Shown: piece after piece, positions 31,561 through 43,348 of the stretch
Numbering within the stretch: position 1 is the first letter of the stretch
Layout of the letters: every line of letters starts with the position of its first letter
From: Fallopia convolvulus
Lineage: Eukaryota; Streptophyta; Magnoliopsida; Caryophyllales; Polygonaceae
Assembly: GCA_964016875.1 (NCBI GenBank)
Contig: OZ024721.1
Coordinates: 10,718,109 to 10,782,108, forward strand
Direction of reading: 5' to 3'
Length of the DNA: 64,000 bases
The notes under the pieces: generated by a model
What the model was told of the DNA's origin: nothing
Seen by the model: only the letters and a program-made list of their open reading frames with translations
Databases searched by the model: none
Made by a program: the position numbers and the translations under genes

Positions 31561-31950
31561 CAACAACACCAGCTTTCAAGTTGGTTTTCGTTGTCCCACA
31601 CCTTCACTGTTCTCGGTTACATTGTTGACAACCCCCATCCCTATTGTATGTCTATGTTGTAGGATTTGATTTACAAACAAAACACTCAATCTATTATCTT
31701 CAAGTGCATGTGTACCAAAAATGACATTAGTATAACCTTGTGTTATGTAAAAATGTACAATTTTCTTACTTAAAAAACTTCCTGTTTTTTTTTGTTGAAA
31801 AAACTTCCTTTTTTAATAGCAATAATCACATACTATTCAGTACACACAATTAATTTGCAAGTTATAATATTTGTCGATGATCTCATTTTATAAATAAATT
31901 TGTTTTGACTACCCTCGTTTTTTTATAAGGTAAGAATTAGGAGAACCTCC

Positions 31951-32547
31951 TTAAGGAGATTGTCCTAGAGCATCCTTGCGAATGAGAACTAGAAGTTCTT
32001 GATGATTCAAAATGGAATCCAACGGGAAGTTGTGGCCCAGCTTAGCAATCTTATTAGCCACAGCATTACAGTTTCGATTGACATGGTTTATACGAACAAA
32101 GTCAAACCACGCAAGCGAAGCTGAAATATCAGACACGACAATGTCAGTGTCCCACGGGCACTGCCCCAATTTCCTAATCGCATTTAAAATAATTAGGTTG
32201 TCTCCTTCAATTTCCAAGTGTTTAATTCCTAACGTCTTGGCCCTTGATATACCATTTCGTAGAGCCAAAGCTTCTACTTTATTGACTGAAATGTTACCAT
32301 GTGTATATGTAGTTATATCAATGACATCCGCAATATGTCCTCGAATGACTGTTCCAGACGTTGTAGATCCGTTTGATAACTTAGATCCATCAAAGTTTAG
32401 CTTACAAAAACCTAGGGGTGGTTTTTTCCAAGTCTTTTCCTTTGGTTTACGTCTTCTTTGGTGAGCTTGTACTATTTTAGTTTCATCTTTCATCCATTGT
32501 TTTGCAGTTTCCCATGCCTGTATTTGCGTTTTGATGTATTGAGCCAA
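31951..32547 (-). pseudogene. LINE RNase H domain
   Basis: A 198-residue open frame with K-L-N-F-D-G-S-K-L (Asp), V-E-A-L-A-L-R-N (Glu), I-E-G-D-N-L (Asp) and N-C-N-A-V-A-N (where the last acidic residue of V-A-D is Asn). It ends in R-K-D-A-L-G, matching the other LINE's tail. It is open over its full length, but the last catalytic position is altered. Confidence 0.85.
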
Positions 32548-32660
32548 ATCTAGAATGAAGTAATTTGGGGCTTGCTGGAAAACAAGCTTGTTCCGTTGAT
32601 GCCAGATTCCCCACTAGCATGCTGCAAGATCATTGAATTCTTTTTCGGTTAGTTGTTGCC

Positions 32661-33510
32661 TTATCTCACTAATGATTTGTCGGGGTAGTTTGTTTCTTGT
32701 AGCAGTGTGGTTAAGAATTTGGGGTTTATTTTTTGGTATACTTGGTGAGTGTGTGGGCATTTACTAATGAGGTGAATAATGTCCTCCGAGGTGCAATGGC
32801 AAAGGAGGCAACCCCTCGGAACCGGAATATGGTTAGCTTGTAATCGGGTTTTCGTTGGTACACTGTCATTATCTATTTTCCATAGAAAATTTTTAACTTT
32901 AGGAAGAGTATCAAGTTTCCAATTCCAATTGTTCATACTTGGGTTATAATTCTTTATGTTTGTTATATGGTCTACGGCTGATGAAGTGGAGAACCACCCG
33001 TTCTTGCTCGGAGCCCAGTATAGTCGGTCTGTAATATCATTTTCTGGAATAGCTATGTCCTTGATTTTATCCACGATTTCCATCGGTAAGTGTTGTTGCA
33101 TGGCGGTTGTGTTCCATTTTTTCTCCGTCGTGAGGAACTCAACAGTTTTGGCCTTTGTGTTAATTCTGTCTTTATTGGTTGCATAGTTTATCAATGGTTC
33201 GTCCATATATAACCCATCTATCCGTCCAAAAGTTAATAGTTTTTCCATCTCTTACATGCCAAATGAGGCCTTTCTTGAAAAGAGGTTTTAGTTTGATTAA
33301 ATTTCTCCATTGCCATAACGTATTTGGCTTGATTTTGTACGAAAAGATGTCATTATTCGGAGGTATTTCTCTTTGATTATGCGAACCTAAATGTTGTGAG
33401 GTACCGCAATAATTTTCCATAGAAGTTTCATTTGAAGAGCTTTGTTCATGTGTCCCGCTTTTCTTAGTCCAAGACCACCATATAATTTTGGTTTGCAAAT
33501 TCTGTTCCAA
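32661..33510 (-). pseudogene. LINE RT-connection and zf-RVT region
   Basis: Two frames (33172-33510 and 32661-33248) cover the segment K-G-L-I-W-H-V-R-D-G-K-T-I-N-F-W and the zinc-like domain K-N-F-L-W-K-I-D-N-D-S-V-P-T-K with C-L-L-C-H-C and K-C-P-H. A frameshift near 33180-33250 separates them. Confidence 0.85.
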
Positions 33511-34313
33511 CCAATGAGGGGTTTATAGTTTTGGTGCTTGTTCCAAAAGAAACCCCTATTAGTTTTGTCAAGTTTTGTGTGTACACTTGTTGGTAGCATA
33601 AAACTTTGCATAATATAATTTGGTTTAGCTGCTAAATTTGAGCGGATCAGCACGACTCGACCTTCTTGAGATAGTGAATTAGCTTTCCATTTGCTTAATT
33701 GATCTTTGGTTTTCCCCACTGTATCCCTAAACATGTCCTTATTGACTGTACCATTAACGATTGGACATCCAAGGTATTTATCTAGGTTTTTCATGGTAGT
33801 GATTTGTAGTGCAGTTTGGATGCTTACTTTCTGTTGGTTTGGTACTATACGGGAAGTTTGGAACGCCGATTTGTGGTAATTTACTTTTTGACTAGACAAG
33901 GCACAATAATCATCAATAATTTTCTTAACAGATAGACAAGTTGATTGTGTTGCCTTGGAGAAAATGATAATGTCATCAGCAAAGGAGAGAAATGGTATTT
34001 TGGTTCCTCCACGAGCAAGTGCGAATCCAATCGTTTTGTTTGTTTCCATGCTTGTTGGAGTTTCCTTGCTAGGATTTCCGTACCTAGGATAAAGGTAAGG
34101 AGAAAGTGGGTCACCCTGTCTTAGACCTCGCTCGGGGGTGAAAGGTTCTATAGGTCCATTGTTAACTAAGACAGAAAATGAAACCGTTTTAACACATTCT
34201 TCTATCCATCTTATAAATTTACTATCAAAACCGAATTTCCTCAGAACGCAGAAGAGGAATTCCCAATCCACACGATCGTATGCCTTTTCATGTCCAACTT
34301 GATTGCTACTCAT
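33387..34313 (-). pseudogene. LINE reverse transcriptase
   Basis: It contains K-A-Y-D-R-V-D-W-E-F, R-Q-G-D-P-L-S-P-Y, the catalytic F-A-D-D-I-I-I-F and L-S-K-W-K-A-N-S-L-S-Q-E-G-R. The segment after L-S-P-Y is frameshifted for a few residues compared with relatives (about 34080-34110). The truncation point is just upstream of K-A-Y-D-R, so the endonuclease and ORF1 are missing. Confidence 0.88.
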
Positions 34314-34339
34314 CCATCCTTATTTGACTACCCTTGTTT

Positions 34340-36262
34340 GGTTAAATATGAAAATGTACAATAATAGTAAGTTAAAATTCATAATATATTTTTCCTCAAA
34401 AGTGTACATAGAGGAATATGTTTAGTGCAAAATTATTTTAATTCTTATATTTTGTCTTAAATATGATGAATTGTAATCTTTTCAACTAAAAATCATAGAA
34501 GAAAATTCCCACCTTAATTAAAGGTAAGTGCAATTTTTTATTCGTCAAATAACACTAGTTTTACCCTAAACACTCAAAAAAAAAATACTCACGCACCTAC
34601 ATAGCGTAAAGGGTGAAGTGAGTTAGCAAAAAGTTCTCCTTCCTATACGGAAAACACATCTCCCAAACATTAATCATAATATCCTCTCATTATTGAAAAT
34701 TGCTCTAACCATGAACTATGCATTTGCATTTGAAAATATGTTTTAGGATATGAACCTTAATTATTTAGAGGTTAAATATTAGCCCTTTTTTATTATAAAG
34801 AAAGAATGCTTAGTAGTAGTTGCCTAGTTGACCCATACAATGAGCAACTAATAATATGAACACAAATATATAACAACACTATCTAGTATATCTTGCTAAG
34901 GAGTGATATTTTAGAGGTCCAAACGTATGTACCCATACCTCGTATTAGTTAAGATGTCGGTTATTTCTAATAAGATCTATAGACATAACCGATTTAAAAA
35001 ATACACTATGAACCTTCATATCGACCCTAAAATTTATAATACCAAAGGTGATCTACATCCTTGCACAATGTTTGACATGAATGTCATTACCTACTAACAC
35101 AATTATATATTAAGGACTTGAGAATATAATATGTATCCCACATCTTAAATATAAAGAGAAACCGACTAGCATATATATTCTTGGACTACTCATCCTATCA
35201 CCAATTGGTTTTAGGATGGAACCTCATGGACTTATGTGCAAGGCTCAACCAAACACGTCCCTCATATATTTCTTATATAAGTTTAAGAAACTATCCATAT
35301 CTTATATCTCATATCGGCTATAGGTATATATTTTTTATATTCGCCTAATCCAATATCTCATCCCATTTCTATATCCAAATTTATACAAAACAATCCATAA
35401 GAATAAGCGTGCTTAATTACCTCGGGTCTTTGTAAGGATATTGGTTAAGGGTGAAAAATTGTAGAGTAATAATTAAAAAAAAGTGGATTGTGGGGGGAAT
35501 GTACATTGTACAAGACAAGGAGGATGGGGGCCCACAAAATCAGCATAAAAAGATACGGGGTAATAGAAAGAAGGGATTTGCTAGCTGGAGGTTAGGGAAA
35601 CCCCATGTGCTCACTCTGCTCAAATCCATACATATATACACATTCATATTCTTCCAGTTTAAAAATGTTATTATTATTTCTATTTCTATTGCTTAGCTTG
35701 GTCGCCTACATTATACTACTACTACGTTGGTCGTTGGCCTGTGAACTGTGAAGTTAGTCTGTGTGCGAGGCCAAGGACGGATTTTGGCGAAACGTGAAAC
35801 CACTCTTTTTCTGCCATTTTGGGTGGCCCCAAATAAAGTAAAAAAAATCTTTTGCAAACTGGGAAATGCATCGGCTGTCCCCCTCTTTTTCTGCCACCTT
35901 TCTCGACCTCCACAACCACCCTGTCCCACTCCACCTACTACTTGTACTCTTTCACCTTACACCACCACCTCACTCACTCACGCCCCTTCCACCTCATTGC
36001 TTCAAATGTGGGTCGTGGCAAGGCCTGGGCCCCTATCAAGAAATCCAGGGGCGGACCCAGAAGTTATTGGAAGCGGGTGTTGGTGCGGTGGCTGACGACG
36101 GGAGTGAGATGATTTTTGTGTCGATCGGGAAATAAACGGGTTTAAAACAATGTTGTTTTGGTCCTTTTTCTAAAAATAGGTTTTTTTATTAAAAAAATAA
36201 TACTCTTAATAGGGGTTCGCTTAAAAAATATGTAAAAGATTCTACCAAAAAAAAAGATCTGG
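34340..36262. other. A+T-rich intergenic region with a short-LTR-like remnant
   Basis: No gene is supported. 35130-35270 (CCCACATCTT ... CTTGGACTACTCATCCTATC, ACCAATTGGTTTTAGGATGG) looks like a short LTR (TRIM-like) piece and matches the sequence at 18060-18150 in kind. 35850-36000 is pyrimidine-rich, with short overlapping ORFs of no recognisable content. 36040-36162 holds a GGGGCGGACCCAGAAG stretch and a segment shared with 48069-48100. Confidence 0.45.
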
Positions 36263-36456
36263 AAAAGAGGTATGAATTGACAACTCCTAGGGCATCGAGA
36301 GCGTTTCTTCGGCGATAGTTCTCTTGGCTATTTCCGATAACGTTCAGTCGTCTCTCCGGTCTAGGGTCGTGGGGCCGGGCTAGGGTTTCTTGTTAGTATC
36401 GTGCGGGGTTCGCCATTGGTGGAAGGTGCATAGAGGTCAGTTTTTAGGGTTTGTAG

Positions 36457-37559
36457 ATGGAGGATCAAGGAAAAAAGAGAGACTTTCATTTGACAGAGGA
36501 GGAGTATGGTGAAGTCGAAGCTGATGTGGATCCAAGTAAGGCCATTGGTACGTCACAAAAGTTGACTCTAGTTGGATCTTTGATGAAACAAAGGTCGTTC
36601 AACAGTTTTGCTCTAAAGGCAACAATGTGGTTTTATTTTAAGAGAATTGTGTCATAACCTTTTTCTATTCACCTTTGCTGATAAGTGTGATATGGAATCA
36701 GTTCTCAAAGGAGGTCCCTGGTCATTTGATAGGGGGCTACTGGCGTTGAAAGAGTCGGGGATTGAACAACCATCAAAGATAGTAAGTTGATTCAATTCCT
36801 TTCTAGATTAGGGTTTACGATCTTCCGATCGATGCAACGACGAAGGAGATTGCTGAATCAATAGGACGAGCGTTTGGGGGTCTATAGGAAGTCAATGAAG
36901 AAGAGTTTCTCATGTGTGCTCGGCTGCTCGCTATCTCCGAGTTAGCGTTTTGATCAACGTGTTGAAGCCTTATGTAGGGTTTTGATCATGAAGATAAATG
37001 GGAAGAAAATATGGGTCATGTTGAGATGGATTGTACAACGGAGGAGCCAAAAGGGGTTCACCAAGAGTATGGGGATTGGATGTGAGTGTCGCCGCTTCGA
37101 CGTTGGCAGCCACGGTCTAAAAAAAGAAAGGAATCAAGAGAGGTCTATAATGGCGGGGCGGACTGGTAAAGACGATAGTAAGCCACAGGGTTCAAAGACA
37201 AAGAATACAAGTAGAAAGTCACTGCTGGCTCTTCTTGATGAGTTTGATGCTGAAAAGGAAGAAAAACTCTCAAGTCAAAACGAGAAATCTGGGGAAGAAA
37301 TTAAAGCACAAATAAAGAACTTGAAGAAGTGACTAGTCAAGTTCAATCAAAGTTAGCGCAAGTGACCTTGGAGAAGGAGACTGAGGTAGTAGTACCGAGA
37401 GAGGAAGTAAGAGAGGTGGAAAAGAAAAAAGGGAAGATGTTGATGGAGGGTGCACGAGAGGTGGAAAAAGTGAATGCAGTGGAGGGATGTGAATCAGATA
37501 GTGAGTTAATGGTCATTAAGGCGGGTGAAAAGGAAAAAGAGAGAGTGGGGACAAATTAA
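36457..37559 (+). pseudogene. LINE ORF1 (DUF4283-type gag-like protein)
   Basis: It begins M-E-D-Q-G-K-K-R with an acidic L-T-E-E-E segment and L-V-G-S-L-M-K-Q-R-S-F-N, then A-L-K-A-T-M-W, the start of the DUF4283 domain found in ORF1 of plant L1 elements. The frame breaks at 36655. Further pieces at 36700-36740 (G-G-P-W-S-F-D) and 36800-36960 continue the domain. The region 36982-37559 is Lys/Glu-rich, as in ORF1 C-termini. Confidence 0.75.
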
Positions 37560-37769
37560 AGTTAGTTAAAGGGGTGAAGAAAAAAGAAAATAAAAAATGG
37601 AAAAGACTGGCCAAGGCAGAGGGAGACAAAGCTACAAAGTTTGAAAAGCAAGGGAAAAGGGATCGTGAGGAGGGAGATTGTGAGATGGTGGATGCTATCG
37701 TTGGGAAGTAAAAACAAATTATTCACATATAGGCGGGAGGGGCGAGTCCCTCTTGCCGGAAGCCATGAG

Positions 37770-38460
37770 TGTGTTGAGTTATAAATGCTGAGGATTGGGG
37801 AAAACCAGATCAGTTAATAGACTCACTAGTATAGTGAATAGAGAGGCCTCAAAACTGGTTTTCCTCATGGAAACCAATGTGATAGAAAGATAATGGAGTT
37901 TGTAAGAGATAAAATAGGGTATGCGGGTTGTTTTTCGATGGACTGTGTTGGAAGATAAGGTGGGTTAGGATTATTTTGGGAGAATGATGTTCATGCTTCT
38001 ATAACTTCTTACGCTGCACACCAAATTGATGCGTCAGTGAGATGTGCCGAAGGTGGTAGGGAATGGCGTCTTACCGGGTTCTATGGTTGGCTAAGAAAGG
38101 AAGAAAAGCATTTTCTTGGTCTTTGTTGGACCGGCTCAGCCAAGATGAGCGTGGTGGTTGGCTTTGCTTAGGTAACTTTAACCAAATCTTGAGTGAAGAG
38201 GATAAAGTTGGTGGGCTTAGACCTGATGTGTGTGATATGGCCGGCTTTAGAAACACTCTTGAGAAGCACGATTTGAATGACTTGATTTTTTCGGGACCTA
38301 GATCACGTGGGACAATGGACGTGTTGGTGATGATTTCATTGTTGAAAGGCTCAATTTGGGCTTTGCTAATTCAGCCTGGCTTGAGATCTTTCCAGGTGCA
38401 AACGCTCGTCATCTCAATAGAGCCGGTTCGGATCATGTCCCAATGGTGATTGATTTTTTT
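37770..38460 (+). pseudogene. LINE endonuclease (APE-type)
   Basis: Remnants in several frames: a C-x-G-L-G-K-T-R start, L-M-E-T-N-V (the E-T-x segment of the active site) near 37865, then the frame at 38063 with T-G-F-Y-G-like sequence, W-L-C-L-G-N-F-N-Q-I (G-D-F-N in active enzymes) and, after a frameshift near 38310, a R-A-G-S-D-H-V-P segment around 38420 (S-D-H at the catalytic end). The typical exonuclease/endonuclease order is thus present, with the G-D-F-N Asp replaced by Asn. Confidence 0.75.
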
Positions 38461-38907
38461 CGGGAAGAGATGGTTCATGATGAGGGTCGAACGAGTGCCA
38501 GTCCTTTCAGATTCGAGGCAATGTGGTCTTTGAATAATGGGTGCAATCATGTAGTAGAAAATGAATGGCGAAATCCGAGTTCCAGTGTCATTCATTGCGG
38601 GGTGATGGAGAAAATTGACAAATGTGTAGACTCCCAGAAAGATTGGAATCACTAGGAGTTTGGGAATGTTATTACAATGCTGAATGAGGTTCAAGAGAAA
38701 TTGAGGGAGATAAATAAACAAGGGATGACATGTGCCTTGTTTGCTAAAAGAAGGGCCTTGGAAAAGGAGGAGAGTGATTTGATGGAAAAGGAGGAGGTGT
38801 TATGGTTCTAGCGTGCCAAGGCGAATGAATTTTAATGGGGAGATAGAAATTCTGCTTTTTTCCATCAGATTGCAAATGGAAGGCGAAAGAGGAATAAGAT
38901 CAGAAGA

Positions 38908-39815
38908 TTGGTAGACTTTGATGGTATGGCTTGGAGAAGTGTGGAGGGTAAGGCTAAGGTGGTTGTTGATTGTTTCAGTGGGCTCTTTAAATCTGACCTT
39001 AATGCACTTTCTATCATGGTTCCTCAAGGAATCTCGCCTATCATTTCGGATGACGACAACTCTGAGCTGTTACGTCCCTTCACAAGAGAGGATGTATATT
39101 CTGCCCTTTTTTCTATACATCCAACAAAATCTCCTGGTCTTGATGGCATGTCTACATTATTTTTTCAACATCATTGGAATATTATTGGTTCTGATATTGT
39201 GACTTTTTGTATTGATATTCTAAATGGTGGTGATTTCCCTGAGAATTTTAATCATACTTTTATTTCTCTCATTCCAAAGATTCATTATCCTATTAGAATG
39301 CAAGATCTCCGACCTATTTGCTTGTGCAATGTTCTGTGCAAGATTATCTCTAAGGTACTGGCGAATAGGTTGAAGACTGTGTTACACAAGGTTATTTCCC
39401 CAACATAAAGTGCTTTTGTTCCAGGACGTTTGATCACCGATAATGTTCTTTCTGCTTTCAAAGTCTTTCACTACATGAAGAACAAGACGGCATGAAAAGC
39501 AGGTTTTATGGCTCTTAAACTAGACATGGAAAAGGCTTATGATAGAGTGGAGTGGCCTTACTTAGAGAAGTGCTTGGGACGGTTGGGTTTTGCAACGGAA
39601 TGGACGACAATTATTATGAGGTGTGTGCTGAGTGTCTCCTTTTCAGTGCTTATGGAAGGTTATCCTTCAAAAGTTTTCAAGTCGTTTCGTAGTTTACGGC
39701 AGGGAGATCCACTTTCACCCTATTTTTTTTTGCTATGTGTTGAGGGTCTTCCTGGTATTATCAGACAGGGTGAGAATGTTGGTCGACTTCATGGAATTAA
39801 GATTGCATGGAATGC
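38908..39815 (+). pseudogene. LINE reverse transcriptase, first part
   Basis: It holds K-S-P-G-L-D-G-M (RT domain 0), F-I-S-L-I-P-K, L-R-P-I-C-L-C-N and K-I-I-S-K-V-L-A-N-R-L-K, then in the next open part (39508 on) K-A-Y-D-R-V-E-W-P-Y and R-Q-G-D-P-L-S-P-Y. A stop at about 39406 separates the two. RT is cut at 39815 by the LTR element and resumes at 43996 with F-F-A-D-D-S-V-L-F-A. Confidence 0.85.
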
Positions 39816-40978
39816 TGATACGTGATTGCCCTAGAATCCTCCGTAGAAACCTCGTATTTGACCCACACGAGTCCCGATCTTGCCTAGTAATCTCGATTCA
39901 CTCCTGAAATTGCTAACAAAGTCAATTGCTTGGAACACAAGTAACAAAGAACTCAAATTGATGAAGTAACGAAACTGAATTGATCGGTTGAAGGAATCAA
40001 CTTGATAGTTCAATTGGATTGGCTCTAACGCTAAATCCAATTGATTAACTAGTTTGATCTTTAACAATCACAACTAGAACAATCTAATTGACTAAATCAA
40101 CAAACCAATTTAACAAACACAAATCCGAATTCACGAGAGAGAAGAGAAGAGAATTCTCGAAATTATGATGATGATCGAACTCCAATTGCAAGCAAACACA
40201 AGTTGTTGTTTTTGAGCCCAAGAGATAGATTAAACCAATTGGGTTTCATCTCTCTCAAGCTGATTTTTATTAATGAAAGACAAGAGTTTAAATAGTAGAA
40301 TACAAAGCTATTCCTTGGGGAGCAAGCAAGAGCATGGCCGGCCCTAATAGGGATAGAATGGTCTTTATCTTGCTTCCCAAGATATAATAAAATATCTAAA
40401 ATAATATCTATCTAAATCCCCTTAAATAAAATAAATCATGGCTGATTTATTTATTTAAGGAAATATCCTAACAAACTCAAAATATCTCTAATAAACTAAA
40501 AATATCTCTAACAACCAAGAGAGAGAAGATCAACCAACTAACATAAACCTATTGGCTGATTTCTCTACATTATTTAATTAAGTTCACACGCCTATAATAA
40601 AATAAATAGATAGATATTTTCTCTATTTAGAATGGTCAAGTCAAAGGGTTGACTTTGACCCATATACCAATTTATCTCACCCGGTCACTTACTAAATTCA
40701 GCCCTAAAGTGAGACAAACTAATACATGTTTCTAAATAAAGAAATGATGATTTTCGGCCCTCTTGAATCAGTCCATGGAATCCGAGCTCAATTGATGTCG
40801 AATGCACGAGACCCACTTTGTCTTGCTAGGCTCTTCAAGAATAGCTGCCAATCGAACCAAGATTGCTGTTGTGCCTTGAGCAATCTTCTTAGTTCGACTT
40901 CTTGTAATTGGTCCATCAGAAGGCACTCAAATCAACTCATCGACGTCGGTTGGAGACATGGCAGGCTTCACTGCATCA
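39816..40978 (-). repeat. 3' LTR of the gag-less Ty3/gypsy element (1163 bp)
   Basis: It starts TGATACGTGATTGCCC and ends CACTGCATCA (plus strand). The polyprotein C-terminus is encoded across its boundary: M-S-P-T-D-V-D-E-L-I then a TGA (CGA in the other LTR), then V-P-S-D-G-P-I-T-R-S-R. The complete LTR length is given by this copy. Confidence 0.92.
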
Positions 40979-41247
40979 TTCTCCTCCACTTGAGCTCGAA
41001 TCATGTTTGATTCGACGTCGGAATCAAAATCTGGCACATAAAGAGATAGATCAGCCACATTAAAAGTCGGATGGACACCATACTCACCAGGCATGTCAAC
41101 ATGATATGCATTAGGGCCGATTCTCCTGATGATACGAAATGGTCCATCTCCTCTTTGATCTAGCTTATTCTTCCTTTGATTTGGGAACCTCTCCTTCCTT
41201 AGATGCACCCAAACAAGATCTCCTTCTTCAAAGATAACCTGTTTTCG
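40979..41247 (-). pseudogene. Integrase C-terminal (GPF-type) domain of the Ty3/gypsy element
   Basis: It follows the TAG in the same frame and carries W-V-H-L-R-K-E-R-F-P, R-G-D-G-P-F-R-I and F-N-V-A-D-L-S-L-Y, the integrase C-terminal module of plant chromovirus-like elements. No chromodomain is visible. The frame crosses into the left LTR at 40978, so the pol C-terminus is encoded by LTR sequence, as in CRM-like elements. Confidence 0.8.
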
Positions 41248-41250
41248 ACC

Positions 41251-42708
41251 CTAATCAGCATGGGCCTTGTACTTCATGGATTTCCTCTCTAAGTGCATCT
41301 TTTTCCTCTCATGTAGCTTCTTCACAAACTCAGCCCGCTTGTCAGCTTCAAAGCTCTCTTTTCCCTTGTATGGCTGAGGCGTCAAGTCCACCGGTGTCCT
41401 CGGATTCAGCCCATAAACAACCTCAAAAGGGGTCATTTTTGTAGCTGAATGGATTGACCTGTTATAAGCAAACTCCACAAAAGGCAAAACATCTTCCCAA
41501 CGTTTGAGGTTAGCTTTAAGCATAGTTCTAAGTAAAACCCCTAACGTTCTATTAGTAACTTCAGTTTGCCCATCAGTTTGTGGATGACATGAGGTAGAAA
41601 ACAGCAATTTAGTTCCCAACTTAGACCACAGACTTTTCCAAAAATAACTCAAAAATTTAGCATCACGATCTGAAACAATAGAACAAGGAATGCCATGCAA
41701 TCTAACAACTTCTCTAAAGAACAAATCAGCAATATGCACATCATCATCAGTCGTGTGACATGGAATAAAATGAGCCATTTTGGAAAATCGGTCTACCACT
41801 ACAAAGATAGAATCTCTACCCTTTCTAGTTCTAGGCAATCCAACAATGAAGTCCATAGAAATGTCCTCCCAAGGTGAACTAGGAATAGGTAAGGTCTGGT
41901 ACAAGCCATGGGGGTTAAGTCTAGACTTAGCTTTAGCACAAACAACACAACTTTTGACAAATCTAAGTACATAATTACTCATCTTAGGCCAATAGTAGTG
42001 TTCTTTTAAACCTTCTAAAGTCTTTTCTAAACCCCTATGTCCTCTTGATTCATGAACCTCTTTAGTTAGAAGCCTACGTATACTAGATGAAGGAATGCAC
42101 AATTTACCAGCTTTAAACAAGTATCCATCATCAATAAAGTAGGAATCTATTTCTCCCCTAGACATGCAATTCTTATAAATTTCAGCAAAGTGAGGATCAC
42201 TAGCATACAATTCCCTAATCATTGCAAATCCAAGGATCTTAACATCACATTGGTTCAAGAGAACATACTTGCGAGAAAGGGCGTCAGCTACCACATTCTC
42301 TTTGCCTTTCTTATGCTTTACAACATAAGGGAAGGTCTCCATAAATTCAACCCATCTTGCATGTCGCCTGCTGAGTCTAGATTGGCCTTTCAAATACTTC
42401 AAGGCCTCATGATCAGAATGGATTACAATCTCTTTAGGCCATAAATAGTGAGACCAAGTTTTCAAAACCCTAATTAAAGCATACAACTCTTTATCATAAG
42501 TAGGGTAATTCAACTCAGCCCCACTAAGCTTCTCACTAAAATAAGCTATGGGTTTCTTGTCTTGCAAGAGCACGCCTCCTATGCCATGGCCAGATGCGTC
42601 CACCTCTATCTCAAATGCTTTGGAGAAGTCAGGGAGTTGGAGCACCGGGGCGTTGCATAACCTTAGTCCTTCAAAGTGTTGAAGGCGTTCTCTTGTTGCT
42701 CTCTCCAT
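41251..42708 (-). pseudogene. Ty3/gypsy RNase H and integrase
   Basis: The order is RNase H (F-E-I-E-V-D-A-S-G-H-G-I-G-G-V-L-L-Q; Y-D-K-E-L-Y-A; I-H-S-D-H-E-A-L; V-A-D-A-L-S-R), then the integrase zinc domain (H-E-S-R-G-H-R-G, C-V-V-C) and core (I-S-M-D-F-I-V-G-L-P; I-V-S-D-R-D-A-K-F; H-P-Q-T-D-G-Q-T-E-V-T-N-R). All three D-D-E residues are present. A TAG at 41248-41250 separates it from the C-terminal domain. Confidence 0.92.
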
Positions 42709-43277
42709 TTGAATGATGTATCCTTCTTTGTAAGCTCATGGAGAGGGGCTGCAATTGTGCTAAAATCACGCACAAATCTTCTGTAGAAGCCAGCCAAGCC
42801 GAGAAAAGAGCGCACCATGGTTGGTGTAGTCGGCTGAGGCCACTCCTTGATTGCCTTGATCTTGTCTTCATCTACCTTCAATCCACCTTTAGACACAACA
42901 AAACTAAGAAAAATGGTAGACTCCGAGCAAAAAGAACACTTTTTCAAATTAACATAAAGCTTTTCTAACCTTAAAGTATCCAAAACAGCCCTAAGATGGT
43001 CTACATGTTCATGCAAGGTTTTGCTATAGACTAAGATATCATCAAAGTAGACTACAACAAATTTACCTAAGTATCTTCTTAGAACATGGTTCATAAGCAT
43101 CATGAAAGTACTAGGTGCATTAGTTAATCCAAAAGGCATTACTAACCATTCATATAAACCATACTTAGTTTTAAAGGCAGTTTTCCATTCATCCCCTTCC
43201 CTCATCCTAATTTGATGGTACCCACTTCTTAAATCAATCTTAGAAAAGAAATTAGCACCATACAATTCATCAAGCAT
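42663..43277 (-). pseudogene. Ty3/gypsy reverse transcriptase, N-terminally deleted
   Basis: It starts in P-R-L-D-D-M-L-D-E-L and keeps F-S-K-I-D-L-R-S-G-Y-H-Q-I, V-M-P-F-G-L-T-N-A-P-S-T-F and the catalytic V-Y-F-D-D-I-L-V-Y. The fingers part and everything before are lost by the deletion that starts just after the PBS. The frame shifts near 42670, where RNase H continues in the ORF ending at 41251. Confidence 0.9.
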
Positions 43278-43334
43278 ATCATCTAATCTAGGAATGGGAT
43301 GATGGTACTTAATTGTTATTTGGTTGATCGCCCT

Positions 43335-43346
43335 GCTCTGATACCA
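43335..43346 (-). other. Primer binding site of the gag-less Ty3/gypsy element
   Basis: The minus strand reads TGGTATCAGAGC, a perfect match to the 3' end of plant initiator tRNA-Met, two bases inside the right LTR. It confirms the minus orientation. Confidence 0.9.
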
Positions 43347-43348
43347 CT

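Larger units (their letters stand above)
28420..31700 (+). mobile_element. Decayed Ty1/copia retrotransposon (gag, protease, integrase remnants)
   Basis: Many stops and frameshifts, but three regions in order fit a plant copia polyprotein: gag (28420-28900), the segment just after protease (29100-29323), and integrase (30540-31560). Reverse transcriptase and RNase H are not recognisable after 31660. The MULE-like element at 29334-30521 splits it between protease and integrase. No LTRs could be identified, so the limits are approximate. Confidence 0.75.
31921..34322 (-). mobile_element. 5'-truncated L1-type LINE, minus strand, with 17-bp target-site duplication
   Basis: The coding order on the minus strand is RT, zf-RVT, RNase H, then a tail read as A-run on the minus strand (T-run at 31918-31924). 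TTTGACTACCCTCGTTT (31904-31920) and TTTGACTACCCTTGTTT (34323-34339) are direct repeats with one mismatch. About 2.4 kb was inserted. It is related to the LINE at 18914-21071, sharing the A-L-Q-M-K-L-L-W-K-I and F-A-D-D-I-I-I-F segments, so one L1 family has contributed both copies. Confidence 0.92.

Noticed and set aside
35748..36135. Overlapping 86-115-residue plus-strand ORFs
   Set aside because: Three frames are open at once in a pyrimidine-rich stretch, none has a recognisable domain, and no clear promoter or splice structure supports a gene.
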